A DNA stretch of 53,283 bases from Flammeovirgaceae bacterium UBA1842 (GCA_002338655.1 DDIU01000002.1:1-53283), one strand, 5' to 3'; numbered from the stretch's first letter, positions 43,694 through 52,824 are shown. The notes: generated by a model from the sequence alone, not told the origin. Numbers and translations are program-made.

Positions 43694-44803
43694 TCAATCA
43701 GGGAAAAGGCTTCGATCAATATTTGGGATAACGTTCAATGCATTTTTGTAGTATAGCTTTTTCAATACTTCATCACTCAAATTCAGACCATACATTTTCC
43801 AAAAAGCATGATAGCGCTTGTAGTATGGGAAATATTCATCTGCGGTTTCCAGTACCCTGAAATAAGTATAGTATTCCTCTGGATTCCAAGAATCTTTCCC
43901 AAACATCACTCTATCCTGGTATTTTGTGATAAATGCATTTGCTGCTCTGGGTTGCCTACCCAATTCTGCTATCACCGCCCCTATTTCAGTATACATGTTG
44001 GGGTAAATGTCCATAAGGTGAGCGAGGGTGGCCAAGTCATTGGCATACCAACCTAAATGGGCATTGATAAATTTTGTTTCAGGGTGTTTTTTGAAAATGT
44101 CATGTTGCTCGTCAATTATGGTTTGCCATGGTGCTGGATCATTGTCTTCCCGTTTTCTGTTGGGCCTCACTTTAAGTTCGAGCCAACGTTCGTTATTCTC
44201 ATCATGAGCGTCCCAAAAGGGCTTAGGGTCTGCTGCATGGATCAAAACAGGAATTCCTAATTCACCACATTTAGCCCAAACCGGATCAATACGGGGATCG
44301 TTGATGGAAATCCTTTCGCCATCCACTACCGCCATCGTTTGACTTTTATATATTTTGAGCCCATTGGCACCCAACTTCACATCATTCTCTATTTGTTCAA
44401 CTGTATTTTTTGTCCAGTCCTTTTTATTTATATCGCTGATATCAATATTAGTGAATACAATAAATCGGCTGGGAGCGGTTTTATTCACGTTTTCGATGGA
44501 GCCACGAAGATGTTTTTCGGATCCTCGACCCCTCCCACTAAGGTTGACCATTACGGCCATGTTCAATTTGTCCATGTCAGCAGTGAGTTCGTTCAAATCT
44601 TGTGTGGGCATTGAAAATTGATGGTTATGCACATCGATGAAAGGATATTTGGCCTTTTTTACTTCATGTTCAGGTACAACCAGTGTTGAAGGGGGATCGT
44701 ATTTTTCCCAATCCATGACTTTACTTTCGGAGGCTTGCTCCTGCGCTTTACAATGAATGGTGACTAAAAATAGAAGCGATATAAATAGTGTTGGTTTATT
44801 CAT
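43694..44803 (-). CDS. Secreted amidohydrolase-family protein
   Basis: A 369-residue protein with a signal peptide (about 1-20, ending CKA). It belongs to the amidohydrolase_2 group (TIM-barrel metal-dependent hydrolases and decarboxylases): DVHNHQFS carries the first HxH ligands, LIHAADPKPFWD another His, INAHLGWY another, and GKDSW the terminal Asp. The substrate is unknown. The 25-base spacing to the LEA2 lipoprotein suggests an operon. It is divergent from the TPR gene with 126 bases between. Confidence 0.85.
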   Translation of the reverse strand: MNKPTLFISLLFLVTIHCKAQEQASESKVMDWEKYDPPSTLVVPEHEVKKAKYPFIDVHNHQFSMPTQDLNELTADMDKLNMAVMVNLSGRGRGSEKHLRGSIENVNKTAPSRFIVFTNIDISDINKKDWTKNTVEQIENDVKLGANGLKIYKSQTMAVVDGERISINDPRIDPVWAKCGELGIPVLIHAADPKPFWDAHDENNERWLELKVRPNRKREDNDPAPWQTIIDEQHDIFKKHPETKFINAHLGWYANDLATLAHLMDIYPNMYTEIGAVIAELGRQPRAANAFITKYQDRVMFGKDSWNPEEYYTYFRVLETADEYFPYYKRYHAFWKMYGLNLSDEVLKKLYYKNALNVIPNIDRSLFPD

Positions 44804-44883
44804 TCGTTAAGTTTTTAATTTATAGATCATTGTTACGGCCTTATTACTGCGAAGGTTTTTTTAATAATACGAATGTTCATCAC

Positions 44884-44891
44884 TATATTTG
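44884..44891 (+). promoter_or_regulatory. -7 promoter box of the TPR gene
   Basis: TATATTTG matches TAnnTTTG exactly; T-rich sequence lies near -33. The transcript would begin about 44898, so the ATG at 44930 rather than the in-frame ATG at 44873 is the start. Confidence 0.5.
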
Positions 44892-44929
44892 ACAAAAGTC
44901 GCACCTCGACCCTAAAATGTAAAAGCATT

Positions 44930-46039
44930 ATGAGAATCTTACTTATCGCTTTCTTATTGTCTCCATTTGTTTCCTTGGCGCAAAGCGGAACAAACTTATT
45001 GAAAACTGCAGAATCCAATATTGAAAAGACGAACTATAAAGAAGCAATCAATAATCTAAATACGCTCATTGGTCAAGAACCTAAAAATAAGGAGGCCTTT
45101 ATTAAAAGGGGTTATGTTAAGAATATTTTAGGTGATTTTTATGGTGCGATAGGAGATTACAATTTTGCGCTTGACTTGGACTCTACTTCTTCAGAAGCTT
45201 TGAACAACCGTGGTGAGGCCAAATTCAATCTGGGAGATGACTATGGTGCCATTGAAGATTTTGATAAAGCCATAAAATTTGATGCTAAAAACGCTGAGGC
45301 TTATAATAACAGGGGTTTTGCCAAATATAATATTGAAGATTTAGAAGGGTCCTATTTTGATTTTTCAAAAGCCATCGATCTTGACCCAAAAGATGCGGAT
45401 AAATACTTCAATAGAGCTGTGATAAAGGCCGAATTGGAAGAGTACATCAGTGCAATAGATGATTACAACAAAGCGATTGAACTTGATCCAAGTGAAGCGG
45501 AGGTTTTTAATTTCAGGGGAGTGTCCAAGTACAGCATTGGACAGGTCGAGGAAGCCATAGCAGATTATGACAAGGCCATTTCACTAGATGAAAACGATCC
45601 AGTTACCTATGAGAATAGGGCATTGGCCAAAACTGCTTTAGAAGATTATGAAGGGGCACTGGCCGATTATACTAAGTCGATTGAGCTTTATGCTGAAGAC
45701 CCTGACACTTATAACCTACGGGGGGTTGTGTATTACAATATGGAAAATTATGATGCTGCCATTGAAGATTATGATATGGCAATTGAATTAAACCCTAACG
45801 ATCCGGTTTATTTTGACAATCGTGCATTGGCCAAAACGGCAAAAGAAGATTACAAAGGAGCAGTAAAAGATTATTCGTATTCCATCGAGCTATATCCGAA
45901 CGATCCGGAAACCTTTCATCAGCGCGGGCTGGCCAAAATCAGCATGGGTGATAATTATGATGGGTGCCTTGATTTGAACACTGCACTTGAACTCGGCTCG
46001 GAAGAGGCAAAAGAATCAATTAAAGAATATTGCAAATAA
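44930..46039 (+). CDS. Secreted tetratricopeptide-repeat protein
   Basis: A 369-residue protein: signal peptide (about 1-18, ending SLAQ), then about ten consecutive TPR units of 34 residues with typical DYxKAIELDP and NRGxAKYxxG patterns. Two adjacent two-repeat blocks of about 68 residues are strikingly alike (ENRALAKTALEDYEGA against DNRALAKTAKEDYKGA), showing recent internal duplication. It is a periplasmic protein-protein interaction scaffold; the partner is unknown. The start is set by the signal peptide and the -7 box. Confidence 0.9.
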   Translation: MRILLIAFLLSPFVSLAQSGTNLLKTAESNIEKTNYKEAINNLNTLIGQEPKNKEAFIKRGYVKNILGDFYGAIGDYNFALDLDSTSSEALNNRGEAKFNLGDDYGAIEDFDKAIKFDAKNAEAYNNRGFAKYNIEDLEGSYFDFSKAIDLDPKDADKYFNRAVIKAELEEYISAIDDYNKAIELDPSEAEVFNFRGVSKYSIGQVEEAIADYDKAISLDENDPVTYENRALAKTALEDYEGALADYTKSIELYAEDPDTYNLRGVVYYNMENYDAAIEDYDMAIELNPNDPVYFDNRALAKTAKEDYKGAVKDYSYSIELYPNDPETFHQRGLAKISMGDNYDGCLDLNTALELGSEEAKESIKEYCK

Positions 46040-46086
46040 GATTGATAGGTGTCAAACGTTCTATAATGTAAGTTTTAATTAATCGG

Positions 46087-46155
46087 GTCATTTCGCAACG
46101 CAGTGGAGAAATCTTTACCAAAAACATATTAGGGCAAAGATCCCTCCGGGATGAC
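46087..46155. repeat. REP-like imperfect palindrome
   Basis: A 69-base element that starts GTCATTTCGCAACGC and ends CCCTCCGGGATGAC, with partial self-complementarity between its ends. I recognise this pattern (GTCAT, GAGAAATCT, GATCCCTCCGGGATGAC) as a widespread intergenic repeat of Cytophagales genomes, from memory. It lies in the 204-base gap between two convergent genes, where it may stabilise or end the transcripts. Confidence 0.65.
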
Positions 46156-46243
46156 TTGCTAAATGGAACACATCGTTTTGAAAATTATGACAGCTACAAA
46201 TTTGAGCTGATAAAAAATATAATTGGATAATATCATTTAAATA

Positions 46244-46525
46244 TCACTTCACTACCTCCACACCTTTCCAAAAAGCCACATAGCCTTTGATTTGAGCCGC
46301 CAACTCACTGGTTTCTGGGTAATACCAAGCGGCATCTTCATTGGTTTTTCCATCAACATTTAGGGTAAAATAGGATGCTGTACCCTTCCAAGGGCATACA
46401 GTATGGGTATCTGAAGGCTTAAAAAACTCCTTGTTAATTGAGTTTTTTGGAAAATAATGATTTCCTTCAATTACTATAGTATCATTGCTTTCCGCCAAAA
46501 CCTTTCCGTTCCAAATTGCTTTCAT
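46244..46525 (-). CDS. DUF427 domain protein
   Basis: A 93-residue protein covered by a DUF427 domain: MKAIWNGKVLAES at the start, EGNHYFP, THTVCPWKGTASYF with the conserved Cys and Trp, and AAWYYPE. No signal peptide; cytoplasmic. The family's biochemical role is unknown to me. It stands alone on the minus strand, divergent from the lipid kinase gene 89 bases away. Confidence 0.9.
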   Translation of the reverse strand: MKAIWNGKVLAESNDTIVIEGNHYFPKNSINKEFFKPSDTHTVCPWKGTASYFTLNVDGKTNEDAAWYYPETSELAAQIKGYVAFWKGVEVVK

Positions 46526-46614
46526 AGTATTTATTTTCTTTTACAAACAATTAACAATTATTATCGTAAAATGATTGTCCTTATTCTGACAAGTGTTGAC
46601 TTTATAATGTTTTA

Positions 46615-47505
46615 ATGTTCAAAGTTGGTTTTATATTAAACAGCCGAATCTCCCGTAAGAAGAAATTTTATCAGGAGTTGGATCATGCGAAACGAACTCT
46701 TCGTAATGTAGAGTTTACCGTAGCGGAAACGTTACAGGCAGGCCACGCTAAAATATTAACGGGGGTTTTCATTAAGCAAGGGTTCACCCACCTGATAGCG
46801 GTTGGTGGCGATGGCACTTTGAATGAGGTAATCAATGGTTTTATGGATCAATACCAAGAGGAAATCGTGGTTGGATTACTACCTTATGGTTCGGCCAATG
46901 ATTTTGCCAAAACGATCCGCTCACCCAGCAATATGGTAGATCTATTTGAGGCAGTGAGTAAAGAACGGTCTTCTAAAATAGACGTAGGCTTGGTTCAATT
47001 TCAAGATAGCAAACGATATTTTATCAATATAGCTGATGTGGGAATTGGAGCTTCCATCGTGCAACGGGTTAATAAATCCAAGAAATTGCTTGGGGCAGGT
47101 TTCACTTTCTTCGGTGCTATTTTAAGGACTTTTCTTTCCTATAAAAACCAAAATATTAATTGTAAAACCCATGACTGGGAATACGAGGGCAAGGTAAATT
47201 CACTGGTAATGGCGAATGGAAAATACTTTGGTCATGGTTTGTGCATTGCGCCTGACGCCAATCTTGCTGATGGGCAGTTAGCGATACTCATCTCGGGGGA
47301 CATTACTATTTGGGATTATATCAAAAATGTAAAGACCGTTAAGAAGGGAATTCGGGTCAATCATCCTTTATTGCAATACAAAACGGCAAATAAACTTGAA
47401 TTAACTTCAGAAGTACCATGCGGCATAGAGGCGGATGGTGAATTTATTGGTACCACGCCTGCTACTATTAGTGTGGCTGCTAAAAAGATCAGGTTTTTAG
47501 TTTAA
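46615..47505 (+). CDS. Diacylglycerol kinase-family lipid kinase
   Basis: A 296-residue member of the DagK/YegS/sphingosine-kinase family. Visible: the nucleotide motif VGGDGTLNEVINGF near 63 and LPYGSANDFAK near 92, then a beta-rich lipid-binding domain with HGLCIAPDANLADGQL and a terminal IEADGEFI. It phosphorylates a lipid head group at the inner membrane; the lipid is not determinable. Its 3' end overlaps the convergent small antitoxin-like gene by 17 bases. Confidence 0.93.
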   Translation: MFKVGFILNSRISRKKKFYQELDHAKRTLRNVEFTVAETLQAGHAKILTGVFIKQGFTHLIAVGGDGTLNEVINGFMDQYQEEIVVGLLPYGSANDFAKTIRSPSNMVDLFEAVSKERSSKIDVGLVQFQDSKRYFINIADVGIGASIVQRVNKSKKLLGAGFTFFGAILRTFLSYKNQNINCKTHDWEYEGKVNSLVMANGKYFGHGLCIAPDANLADGQLAILISGDITIWDYIKNVKTVKKGIRVNHPLLQYKTANKLELTSEVPCGIEADGEFIGTTPATISVAAKKIRFLV

Positions 47506-47716
47506 AATACTCCAACCCTTCATCTGCTATTTTCATGACTTCTTTATCTTTTGAAGTCAGTTGAAATGAATTGATATATTCCTCTTTTTCCAATTGTTCA
47601 AGGTAAAATTTCAGTGCATTCTCTATCAATATATGTTTGGGAACGGACATAGCCTTGGCTTTTACGGCCAATTGCTTGAGTAAGCTATCGGAAAGGTTGC
47701 ACGTTAATGTTGCCAT
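47489..47716 (-). CDS. Orphan ribbon-helix-helix antitoxin-like protein
   Basis: A 75-residue protein with an N-terminal strand (ATLTCNLSDSLLKQL) and helices (VKAKAMSVPKHILIENALKFYLEQLE) that match a CopG/RHH DNA-binding fold; the C-terminal tail is acidic and could bind a toxin. The ATG at 47716 is preferred. No toxin gene (RelE, PIN, Fic) is adjacent: the downstream side is the lipid kinase on the other strand and upstream is a methyltransferase. So it is either an orphan antitoxin or a small transcription factor. Confidence 0.65.
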   Translation of the reverse strand: MATLTCNLSDSLLKQLAVKAKAMSVPKHILIENALKFYLEQLEKEEYINSFQLTSKDKEVMKIADEGLEYFKLKT

Positions 47717-47771
47717 TATAATAATATAAAACAAAAATCATATTTGTAAAGAGGCAATAATTCCCCTCAAA

Positions 47772-48344
47772 TTACTTAACAGCACTTTTCTCCAACATAA
47801 AACTTCCCATCGACCGCTTCCCTTCCACAACCACCGATTTCCAAGGTTCAATCAATGTAAGGCCTTGTTTGGCAAAGGTGGATTCAATGTTGTCTTTTTG
47901 TAGCAAATAAGGAAATGAGTTTTTGTTTTCTACAAGTCCAATATCTGTAGCCATACGGATAAACATGACACCGTCTTTTTTTAATACCCGAACGAGCTCA
48001 GACAACATTTTTTCAAACTCATCCTGATTTTTGGCAAAGTGCAGCACAGCGGTGCAAATGATAGCATCAAATTGAGCCTGAGTATAAGGCAACTCAGTTA
48101 AGTTTGCAACAGCAAAATGCTCAGAAGCGGACTTGTAAGTCATTTTCGCCATTTTAATGGCCATTGGATTCATATCTATGCCATGTACGGCATATCCGTT
48201 ATCCACAAAGTATTTCAAGTTGCGGCCCTCGCCACATCCGGCATCTAGCAGCTGAATTTTATTATCGAAATGGCCTTTTAATATATGGTCGAGAAGATAA
48301 ATATCAACATTGCCGAGCAATCCATTAAGTTCTTTTTGCTGCAT
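47772..48344 (-). CDS. SAM-dependent methyltransferase
   Basis: A 190-residue class I methyltransferase: motif I LLDAGCGEG (32-40), acidic GIDMNPMAI after strand 2, and ICTAVLHFAKN around motif IV. It resembles the Methyltransf_11/25 group; the substrate is unknown. Its first 20 bases overlap the 3' end of the patatin gene, so it is coupled to that gene. Confidence 0.9.
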   Translation of the reverse strand: MQQKELNGLLGNVDIYLLDHILKGHFDNKIQLLDAGCGEGRNLKYFVDNGYAVHGIDMNPMAIKMAKMTYKSASEHFAVANLTELPYTQAQFDAIICTAVLHFAKNQDEFEKMLSELVRVLKKDGVMFIRMATDIGLVENKNSFPYLLQKDNIESTFAKQGLTLIEPWKSVVVEGKRSMGSFMLEKSAVK

Positions 48345-49185
48345 TTTCTAGGGCTAGTTTAAATTCTTGTTTTCCATATTCAATCAACTCAGAAGATCGG
48401 TAAAATTCGAAAGTTCCAGAGGTATGACGGGATATCCTTACTACTATGTCAGGACGACTCCTTTCTATAACCAGGTCAGATATCCGGTCTTGCATTAGGT
48501 CAACCGAACTGGTGATTAAATCAAAATAGCTCAATCGCTTTGGTTTTTGCTCACTAGGAAAAAAGTCATTCCATTTTTCAAGCAGCCCTGAAAATTTACT
48601 TAACTGCTTTGGCTCTTGCTTTTTCATGGTATTTGGAACGTTGGCATTTACATCCGAAACCACAAGAATATCATTTGAATTCCTATCCACATGGGCTATT
48701 GGTATGGGGTTACAAACACCCCCATCAACCAGTTCAATCCCATTGATAAAACTTGGCTGCAAAACCGAGGGGATGGCGGCTGAGGCCCTTAATGCAGTGA
48801 ATAATTTACCGGACTTGAAAACCCTTTCCTTTTTATTGGTAATGTCAGTGGCTATTACTGACAATGGGATATTCAATTCTTCTATGTCACAATCAGAAAC
48901 GAATTTTTTCATTTCGTTAAATACCTTTTCACCCCTGACAAACCCATGTGTACTGAACGTAAAGTCCATGAGCTTAAAGACATCGATTTTATCTAGGTTA
49001 CTGATCCACTCTTTGAACTCAGGTAACTTCCCGGCAGCATACACGCCACCAACAACTGCCCCCATAGAGCTTCCTGAAATGGCCTTAATGTCGTAACCTG
49101 CTTCTAAAAGGCCTTCTATCACGCCAATATGGGCAACGCCCCGTGCACCGCCACTAGATAAAACTAATGATACTGATTGACCCAT
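48325..49185 (-). CDS. Patatin-like phospholipase
   Basis: A 286-residue serine hydrolase of the RssA/patatin type. Oxyanion loop SGGARG (11-16), nucleophile elbow GSSMG with Ser40, and the catalytic Asp in LVDGGVCNP (Asp154), with conserved FTALRASAAIPSV. No signal peptide; cytoplasmic. It may act on membrane phospholipids. I choose the ATG at 49185 (MGQSVSLVLSS); a start four codons earlier at 49197 is possible. The methyltransferase gene overlaps its end by 20 bases. Confidence 0.92.
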   Translation of the reverse strand: MGQSVSLVLSSGGARGVAHIGVIEGLLEAGYDIKAISGSSMGAVVGGVYAAGKLPEFKEWISNLDKIDVFKLMDFTFSTHGFVRGEKVFNEMKKFVSDCDIEELNIPLSVIATDITNKKERVFKSGKLFTALRASAAIPSVLQPSFINGIELVDGGVCNPIPIAHVDRNSNDILVVSDVNANVPNTMKKQEPKQLSKFSGLLEKWNDFFPSEQKPKRLSYFDLITSSVDLMQDRISDLVIERSRPDIVVRISRHTSGTFEFYRSSELIEYGKQEFKLALENAAKRT

Positions 49186-49263
49186 AACCCTTTGCATTTG
49201 GCTAAATTTATCATAGAATCGTGGAACAAAATAATTAAAGCCTCCTTTTTCAATCCATTCTTT

Positions 49264-49809
49264 ATGAATTCAAAAATAAAAATACAGTTCGATAAACTTG
49301 AAGTGCTGAAAACCAAGCTTTTAGATCAACTCACAAAATTTAATGATGATCAGATAAATTTTAAACCAGCACCTGATCAATGGTCACTTGGCCAGGTAAT
49401 GTTTCATCTTCACTTGGTAGAGCAGCGGGTATTTGAATATATTTCAAACAAATCTCAGGACACAGCAAGCCTTAATGAGACAGGACTTAAGGAATCATGG
49501 AGGATGTTTTTGTTACACTTATTTTTAAAGTTTCCGATCAAATTTAAGGCTCCTAAAGTGGTAGCAGATGCTATGCCAGATTCCATCAATATGGAGCAGC
49601 TGCGCATCGATTGGCAATCACACAGGGAGCAGATGAAAGAGTTGTTAAATAATCAGGATGAAAAACACCTGCACCTAAAAATATTCAAGCACCCACGTAT
49701 AGGGTATATAAACATGTTTCAAACCATGAGCTTCATTAATGCCCATCATAGGCACCATTTGAAACAGATTAATGGCCTTTTATCAAAAATCAAGATGTTA
49801 AACAATTAA
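49264..49809 (+). CDS. Second DinB-family protein
   Basis: A 181-residue DinB/YfiT-type four-helix protein. Metal-ligand candidates: His in VMFHLHLVEQ and the pair in INAHHRHHLKQI near the C-terminus. The start used is the ATG at 49264, which gives a normal family N-terminus; a longer frame begins at 49177 and would overlap the divergent patatin gene. Its sequence differs clearly from the other DinB protein at 36470, so this is not a recent duplicate. Function unknown. Confidence 0.85.
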   Translation: MNSKIKIQFDKLEVLKTKLLDQLTKFNDDQINFKPAPDQWSLGQVMFHLHLVEQRVFEYISNKSQDTASLNETGLKESWRMFLLHLFLKFPIKFKAPKVVADAMPDSINMEQLRIDWQSHREQMKELLNNQDEKHLHLKIFKHPRIGYINMFQTMSFINAHHRHHLKQINGLLSKIKMLNN

Positions 49810-49870
49810 CTCTTCAGATTTTGAATGTCATATTTACTATCTTCATTGCTTCTATCACGCATTTTATTTT

Positions 49871-52387
49871 ATGAAAAAATTATTAGTTGCCTTGCTATTC
49901 ATAGGGTCATCAGCCTTTGGTCAGACCATACAAAGCCCTACTCAATTTTTAGGATATCAATTAGGTGAACGGTTTTCACGCCATCATCAGGTAGTTGATT
50001 ATTTTAATTACGTAGCAGCCAATGCCACAAATGTAAAGCTTGAACAATATGGGGAAACTTATGAACATCGACCATTGATGGTGGCCATATTGAGTTCGCC
50101 AGAAAACATGGCTAAAATTGATGAAATACGGACTAATAATTTAAAAAGAGCACAGATGCTAGCAGGGCAGCCAACAGATGATGGTGTTGCCATAGTGTGG
50201 CTGAGCTATAATATCCATGGCAATGAAGCCTCCTCTACAGAAGCCGCAATGAAAACATTATTTGCGTTGGTTGATCCAAATAATAAAGAAAGCAAAGAGT
50301 GGTTGAAAAATACAGTGGTAATCATTGACCCATGTATCAATCCGGATGGCCGTGATCGCTACGCCAATTTTTATAACCAATATGGCAACAAAGATTATAA
50401 CCCTAACGGTGATGACATTGAGCACCATGAGCCTTGGCCAGGAGGAAGGCCGAACCACTATCTCTTTGACCTGAACCGTGACTGGGCTTGGCAAACACAA
50501 ACAGAATCGATAAGCAGGTCAAAGATATATCATCAATGGATGCCTCAGATCCATGTTGATTTTCATGAGCAATTCATTAACAACCCCTATTATTTTGCAC
50601 CTGCAGCCGAGCCGTTTCATGAGATAATTACTCCTTGGCAAAGGGAATTTCAAACGGCTATTGGTAAAAATCACGCCAAATATTTTGATAAAAATGGCTG
50701 GCTTTACTTTACCAAAGAGAGCTTTGATCTATTATACCCTAGTTATGGCGATACTTATCCTACTTACAATGGTGCCATTGGCATGACCTACGAGCAAGCA
50801 GGACACGGTTATGCAGGCCTTGGCGTTATAACCGAATATGGTGACACATTGGCCCTAACCGACCGCATTGCCCATCACTATACTACTGGCATGTCTACCA
50901 TTGAGATGGCATCAAAAAATGCCGCAAAATTGGATAGTGAGTTTATTAAATATTTTGATGATAATGTGAAACGGCCTACAGCTAGTTATAAAACCTATGT
51001 GGTTAAAAACACCAATGCCGATAAGATAAAGGGGCTTACTAAATTTCTAGACAAACAAATGATCAAATATGGCGCAGTAAATTCTACCCGAAATGCAAAG
51101 GGATTTGGCTATATCACCAATAGTCAGACTTCTTTTACCATTACACCTAAAGATCTGATAATCAATGTCTACCAACCTACTTCAAGACTGATTACGGCCT
51201 TATTTGAGCCCAAAACGAAGCTTTCTGATACCCTTACTTATGACATTACAGCTTGGGCATTACCTTATGTCTATGGATTGGATGCCTATGCAATGACTGA
51301 AAAGTTAAGCACTGAGAAAGCATTTGATTTTGGCCAAAAATTGAGCACTGAAGTGAAAAAAACCTATGCCTACATTTCTAAATACAATAGCATTGAAGAT
51401 GTAAAATGGCTGGCTTATTTATTGAGAAATGGAGTGAATGTACGTGTAGCACATAAAGAGCTCACGGTTGAGGGCACTAAGTTTGAAAGGGGATCTCTAA
51501 TTATCACTCAACGCAATAATGAAAACATAAAAGGCGGTCTTGATGCCTTTATGGTCTCGGCTACTAAGCAATTTGAAAGAAATCCAATAGCCGTTTCTAC
51601 TGGCTTTGCCGATAGTGGTGTTGATTTGGGCTCTTCTTCTGTTGCGCGTTTAGCCGCACCTAAAGTGGCTGTGTTGACAGGTGATCAAACTTCCTCGTTG
51701 AATTATGGTGAAATTTGGCATTTCTTTGAGCGGCAAATTGATTATCCAATTACCTCCATTGGCACAGATTATTTCTCCAGAGTGAAACTTTCAGATTACG
51801 ATGTGTTAATTGTTCCCAATGGATATTATAGCTTATTCAATGAAGGTGTTCTCTCTAAAGTTAATGACTGGGTGAGGGACGGAGGGAAGCTCATTGTGAT
51901 AGGTTATGGCCTCAATGCCTTTAAAGAGCAAAAAGGCTATGCCCTCAAAGAGTATTTTGATGAAAAGGAAAAGAAGGACAATGAAAACAAACCTTCAGTA
52001 GAGGATATTTTGAAAAGCTATGAAAGTCAAGAGCGGGATGGTTTAAGCTCTTCCATATTTGGGGCAGTGTTCAAAATCCGACTGGATAATACCAATCCAT
52101 TGGCCTATGGTTACAATTCTGAATACTTTTCATTAAAGACGAGCACCCTTCGGTTCGCCTTTCTTGAAGAAGGCGATAATGTGGGAGTTATTAAAGGGGA
52201 TGCCAAAGCCATTAGTGGTTTTGCGGGTACTCAAGCTACCAATAACCTGGAAAATAGCCTTGTGTTTGGTGTGGAGTCGAAAGGAAGAGGTAGTATCGTC
52301 TATATGGTAGACAATCCTTTATTCCGAGGTTTTTGGGAAAACGGCAAGTTGTTATTTAGCAATGCGGTGTTTATGGTGGGGAAATGA
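49871..52387 (+). CDS. Secreted M14-family zinc carboxypeptidase
   Basis: An 838-residue secreted protein. Signal peptide about 1-18 (ending AFGQ), then an M14 peptidase domain: zinc ligands His116 and Glu119 in HGNEAS, NPDGRDRY near 157, and the third ligand in HVDFHEQ near 230; the general-base Glu is probably in TYEQAGHG. The C-terminal third contains a glutamine-amidotransferase-like fold (PKVAVLTGDQ, YDVLIVPNGYY, GGKLIVIG) without its catalytic triad being obvious. It is much longer than a plain carboxypeptidase (about 300). Exported, with likely peptide-scavenging role. Confidence 0.92.
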   Translation: MKKLLVALLFIGSSAFGQTIQSPTQFLGYQLGERFSRHHQVVDYFNYVAANATNVKLEQYGETYEHRPLMVAILSSPENMAKIDEIRTNNLKRAQMLAGQPTDDGVAIVWLSYNIHGNEASSTEAAMKTLFALVDPNNKESKEWLKNTVVIIDPCINPDGRDRYANFYNQYGNKDYNPNGDDIEHHEPWPGGRPNHYLFDLNRDWAWQTQTESISRSKIYHQWMPQIHVDFHEQFINNPYYFAPAAEPFHEIITPWQREFQTAIGKNHAKYFDKNGWLYFTKESFDLLYPSYGDTYPTYNGAIGMTYEQAGHGYAGLGVITEYGDTLALTDRIAHHYTTGMSTIEMASKNAAKLDSEFIKYFDDNVKRPTASYKTYVVKNTNADKIKGLTKFLDKQMIKYGAVNSTRNAKGFGYITNSQTSFTITPKDLIINVYQPTSRLITALFEPKTKLSDTLTYDITAWALPYVYGLDAYAMTEKLSTEKAFDFGQKLSTEVKKTYAYISKYNSIEDVKWLAYLLRNGVNVRVAHKELTVEGTKFERGSLIITQRNNENIKGGLDAFMVSATKQFERNPIAVSTGFADSGVDLGSSSVARLAAPKVAVLTGDQTSSLNYGEIWHFFERQIDYPITSIGTDYFSRVKLSDYDVLIVPNGYYSLFNEGVLSKVNDWVRDGGKLIVIGYGLNAFKEQKGYALKEYFDEKEKKDNENKPSVEDILKSYESQERDGLSSSIFGAVFKIRLDNTNPLAYGYNSEYFSLKTSTLRFAFLEEGDNVGVIKGDAKAISGFAGTQATNNLENSLVFGVESKGRGSIVYMVDNPLFRGFWENGKLLFSNAVFMVGK

Positions 52388-52423
52388 GTTCTATATTAAA
52401 GTTATAATGAATATATATCTAAG

Positions 52424-52714
52424 TTGGCAATTTCACTAATCTCATTGATTGGAGTTTTCTACCTTTTTGGGTACATCTTTCCAGAAAGTTTCGTCTGGAT
52501 GTATTCTCAAGGGTACAATAACTATTTAATTATTGCAAAAGGGTTAGTCTTTGTACAATTAGCGTACCTTTTATTTAGAGTTTGGACTTTTGATTTGGTG
52601 GATAATTCAACTAAATGGTTTTGGACATGGTTATTGATACTGTTCAATCCAATAGGAAGCTTGATCTACATTTGGAGAATTGATCAAAAGTTGGGGAATA
52701 CTCGCAGAACTTAA
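52424..52714 (+). CDS. Small membrane protein, PLDc_N-like
   Basis: A 96-residue protein with two or three hydrophobic segments (about 1-16, 36-51 and 64-84). The C-terminal WFWTWLLILFNPIGSLIYIW resembles the short PLDc_N (phospholipase D nuclease N-terminal) helix pair, but no nuclease domain is present. The only plausible start is a TTG at 52424, because an in-frame stop lies at 52397-52399 and no ATG intervenes. Possibly a real small gene, but less certain than its neighbours. Confidence 0.5.
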   Translation: MAISLISLIGVFYLFGYIFPESFVWMYSQGYNNYLIIAKGLVFVQLAYLLFRVWTFDLVDNSTKWFWTWLLILFNPIGSLIYIWRIDQKLGNTRRT

Positions 52715-52785
52715 CTTTGCCTAATATTGGTAGCCGTTGCACAACCTCCTGTAATTGATGATTTCAATATTCAATCAATGAGAGG

Positions 52786-52814
52786 ATATTTTTGAAATCG
52801 TACATTCACCAAGG
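52786..52814 (+). repeat. 29-base direct repeat, first copy
   Basis: ATATTTTTGAAATCGTACA and the following TTCACCAAGG are repeated at 53254-53283 with one extra T, start to start 468 bases. The second copy is cut by the window end. Confidence 0.85.
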
Positions 52815-52824
52815 CGGGCAAGAC

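Noticed and set aside
47489..47771. Complete toxin-antitoxin module
   Set aside because: Only an antitoxin-like RHH protein is present; no reading frame for a toxin lies on either side.
52730..52750. attC-like site around GTTGCACAAC
   Set aside because: The palindrome is short and does not fit the R-site core patterns of integron attC sites; no integrase is in the window.
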